Below, in pieces: positions 62,001 to 64,000 of a stretch of 64,000 nt of DNA. The translations under genes and the position numbers were made by a program. Location: contig JACDQD010000004.1 of NCBI GenBank assembly GCA_019843655.1, positions 6,944,001 through 7,008,000 of the forward strand, in the 5' to 3' direction. The notes beneath the pieces were generated by a model, which was given only the letters and a program-made list of their open reading frames with translations, searched no databases and had not been told where the DNA came from. Numbering within the stretch: the first letter of the stretch is position 1; the number at the start of each line of letters is the position of its first letter. This DNA comes from Lethocerus indicus. Its lineage: Eukaryota; Arthropoda; Insecta; Hemiptera; Belostomatidae.

Positions 62001-64000
62001 ATGACGTGTGGGCGGCGGCAAAAGGTCTAAGGATGAGACGTCGACGCGTTGGGTGGTCCGGCGGAAGGTCTGGCAGAGGGCGGGCGGAGGACAGAGGATG
62101 GATGTCGACGGGCGCAGTATCCGGGGAAGAGTTCGGGCAACGGCGGCAGGAGGGTCTGGGGCGGCACGGCGGGCAGGGGACGTCGGACAACGGCGGGTAG
62201 TCTCGGCGGCAGGCGGGGAGGATGTGACGGGCAAGCGGTGGTCCGGGAGGGCGGCACGGCAAGCGGCACGGCGGGCAGGAGGCATGGGATGTCGACGGGC
62301 AAGCGGTGTCCGGGGAAGGTTCTGGGAGGCAGCAGGAGGGCAGATGAAGGATGTCGACGGGCATGTCGAGAAAGAAAGAATGGCAAGCAACGGCACGGCG
62401 GCGCAAACACGCAGCCAAAAACGGCAAGCCGAGGGAGGATGAGATGTCGACGGCGGGCGGAGGAGGATGAGACGTCGATCCGGGGCAAACAATCAAATGC
62501 GGCACCGGCGGAGGGAGGAGACGTGAGGGACGATCTGCCGAGTCTTCGACGGGCGCGGGGTCGACAGACAGGTCTGGCACCGGCACGGGGCGCAGGAGGT
62601 AGCAGACGTGAAGGTTCGGGAAGGTCTGGCGGCACGGCGGCAGGAGGGGGCCGGAGGGGAGGACGGACAAGCGGGGAAGTAGTCCTGGCGGCATGGCGGC
62701 AGGAGGTCTGGGGCGGGGTCGAGGGCGGAGGAGGATGGAGATGTCGACGGCGGGGCGGTGGTCCAGAGTTCTGGCGCAGCAACGCCGCGGTATGAGATCG
62801 AGCAAGCGGTGGTGTCTGGGGCGGCACGGCAAGGGCGGAGGGAGGAACGGTGGTCGACGGGCGCGGGGAAGGTCTAAGGCATGGCGTGGGAGATGCGGCA
62901 GTAGGAGGCCGGGGGAGGATGAGATGTCGGTGCATCGGGGAAGCACGGCGGTGAACGGTGTCCAGCAAGGGTGGCTGGGGGAAGTTGATGGGTCGTAGAC
63001 AAGCAATTAGATCATGTGGATGTCGACGGGGCGGTGGTCAATGTGTCGACGGGCGACGCGGACGGCGGTAGGCGGGATGTCTAGGCAAGCGGTGGTCTGA
63101 GGTCTGGGCGGCAGGGTAGGAGGGGGGAGGATGAGGAGGGTCGGAGGGAGGATGGAGGATCGACGGGGCAGGAGTCTGGGGCGGCACGGCGGGTAGGGAG
63201 CACGGCGGGAAGGCCAGGAGGGGGATCAGATGTCGACGGTGCAAGCGGTGGTCCGATGAGACGATGTCATGCGGAGGAGGATGAGATCGACCGGGTCGAT
63301 AGTCCGGGGAAGGTCGGGTCGCTTTGGGGCCGGGGAGGATGTGATGTCGACAGCAGGCAAGCGGTGCTTAAGCCCGGGGAAGGTTCAGGGCAGCAGGCAC
63401 GAAGCGGGGCAAGGGAGGAGGATGTGAGATGTCGACGAGCAAAGTCCGGGGAAGAGTCCCAGGAAGGTTCAGGGGCACGCCGAGTAGGAGAAGTATGAGA
63501 TGGGATATCGACAACGGAAGCGGTGGTCCAGAGGTTGGAGCCAGACGAGGAATATGAGTCAGGGAGGATGTAAGGTTGAGCATGTCAGTCAGCAGGCGCA
63601 GTCCGGAAGGTCGAAGCGGTCTCTGAAGGTCGCAAGCAGTAGTCCAGGAAGGCAGCAAGCGGGAGCCGGAGCCAGAGATGATGCACAAGAGATCGGCAAA
63701 CGGGGAGGATGAGATGCCGGGCAAGCGGTGGTCTAGTCCGGGGAGCAACGGGTCGGGGCGGCACGGCGGCCGTGCCGAGACAAGGAGACAAGCGGATATA
63801 AGAATCAGTCCGAGGTCTGGCGAGCAACGCAATGCAGAGTCGGCGGGGGGAGGGATGTGAATGTCGACGGGAGCGGTGGTCCGGGGAAGTTCAGAGCAGC
63901 AGCACAGGATGCAGGAGAAGGTCGACGGGCAAGAGGATGTAGAGATATGGGCGGCACGGCGGTGTGGTCGAGGGGAAGGTTCGGGGCAGCACAGCGGCGG
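59069..64000. repeat. Tandem G-rich minisatellite/satellite, unit about 77 bp
   Basis: From 59,069 to the window end the DNA is one degenerate tandem array. The clearest unit runs from GTCGAC at 59,135 to the next at 59,212 (77 bp): GTCGACGGGCAAGCGGTGGT, CCGGGGGAAGGTTCGGGG, CGGCACGGCGGGTAGGAGG, GCGGAGGGAGGATGTGAGAT. The next GTCGAC sites are at 59,276, 59,341 and 59,412 (64, 65 and 71 bp), the shortfall being small deletions. Beyond 59.5 kb units become increasingly ragged. The plus strand is purine- and G-rich. Long minus-strand open frames up to 359 codons arise only because the unit lacks stops on that strand. The array continues past the window. Confidence 0.9.

Noticed and set aside
61927..63006. 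359-codon and 313-codon minus-strand ORFs at the right end
   Set aside because: They lie wholly in the tandem repeat and change frame from unit to unit; their openness follows from the stop-poor unit.
1..64000. CRISPR arrays, bacterial operons or phage-like gene clusters
   Set aside because: No spacer-repeat pattern and no dense ORF organisation; the DNA is plainly eukaryotic.

Overview
The window is eukaryotic nuclear DNA, most likely from an arthropod and probably an insect. AT-rich introns and flanks surround short, GC-rich exons with GT-AG borders. The mobile DNA consists of decayed Jockey-like LINE fragments, a short pogo-like MITE and a hammerhead ribozyme of the kind carried by Penelope-like elements. 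There is no operon structure and no bacterial-type gene density. No species can be named from sequence alone.

The only well supported gene is on the minus strand and transcribed right to left. I could place 18 exons between 56,986 and 22,001. All are bounded by acceptable splice sites. Codon phase agrees across 16 of the 17 junctions; the exception is the gap between the first two exons. One further exon carries an internal frameshift. The assembled part is about 1,100 codons: an ankyrin repeat, a basic/polyglycine linker, a long all-helical (HEAT/armadillo-like) stretch, a serine- and arginine-rich linker, and a tryptophan-containing helical region that weakly resembles the RasGEF N-terminal motif. 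I could not match the protein to a named family. Two more GC-rich exons at 10.3-10.8 kb are phase-compatible and may be its continuation or a neighbouring gene.

Layout: 1-10.2 kb non-coding with a long GA microsatellite at each of 2.0 and 7.5 kb; 10.3-10.8 kb probable exons; 10.8-22 kb non-coding except a possible plus-strand TATA box, start codon and splice donor at 18.9-19.0 kb; 22.0-36.8 kb the dense exon cluster, whose introns hold a degenerate LINE, a 292-bp MITE with TA duplications and the hammerhead ribozyme; 36.8-57 kb long introns with three scattered exons, a second LINE 3' end with A-rich tail and a third LINE relic in the opposite direction; 57-59 kb no gene seen; 59.07 kb to the end, a very G-rich, CpG-rich tandem repeat with a unit of about 77 bp, which runs off the window.

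The frameshifted exon at 35.3 kb and the ragged repeat units suggest residual single-base errors in the assembly. I found no defence-type or otherwise obviously new multi-gene system. The most noteworthy items are the hammerhead ribozyme, the 77-bp satellite and the unassigned ankyrin/solenoid protein.
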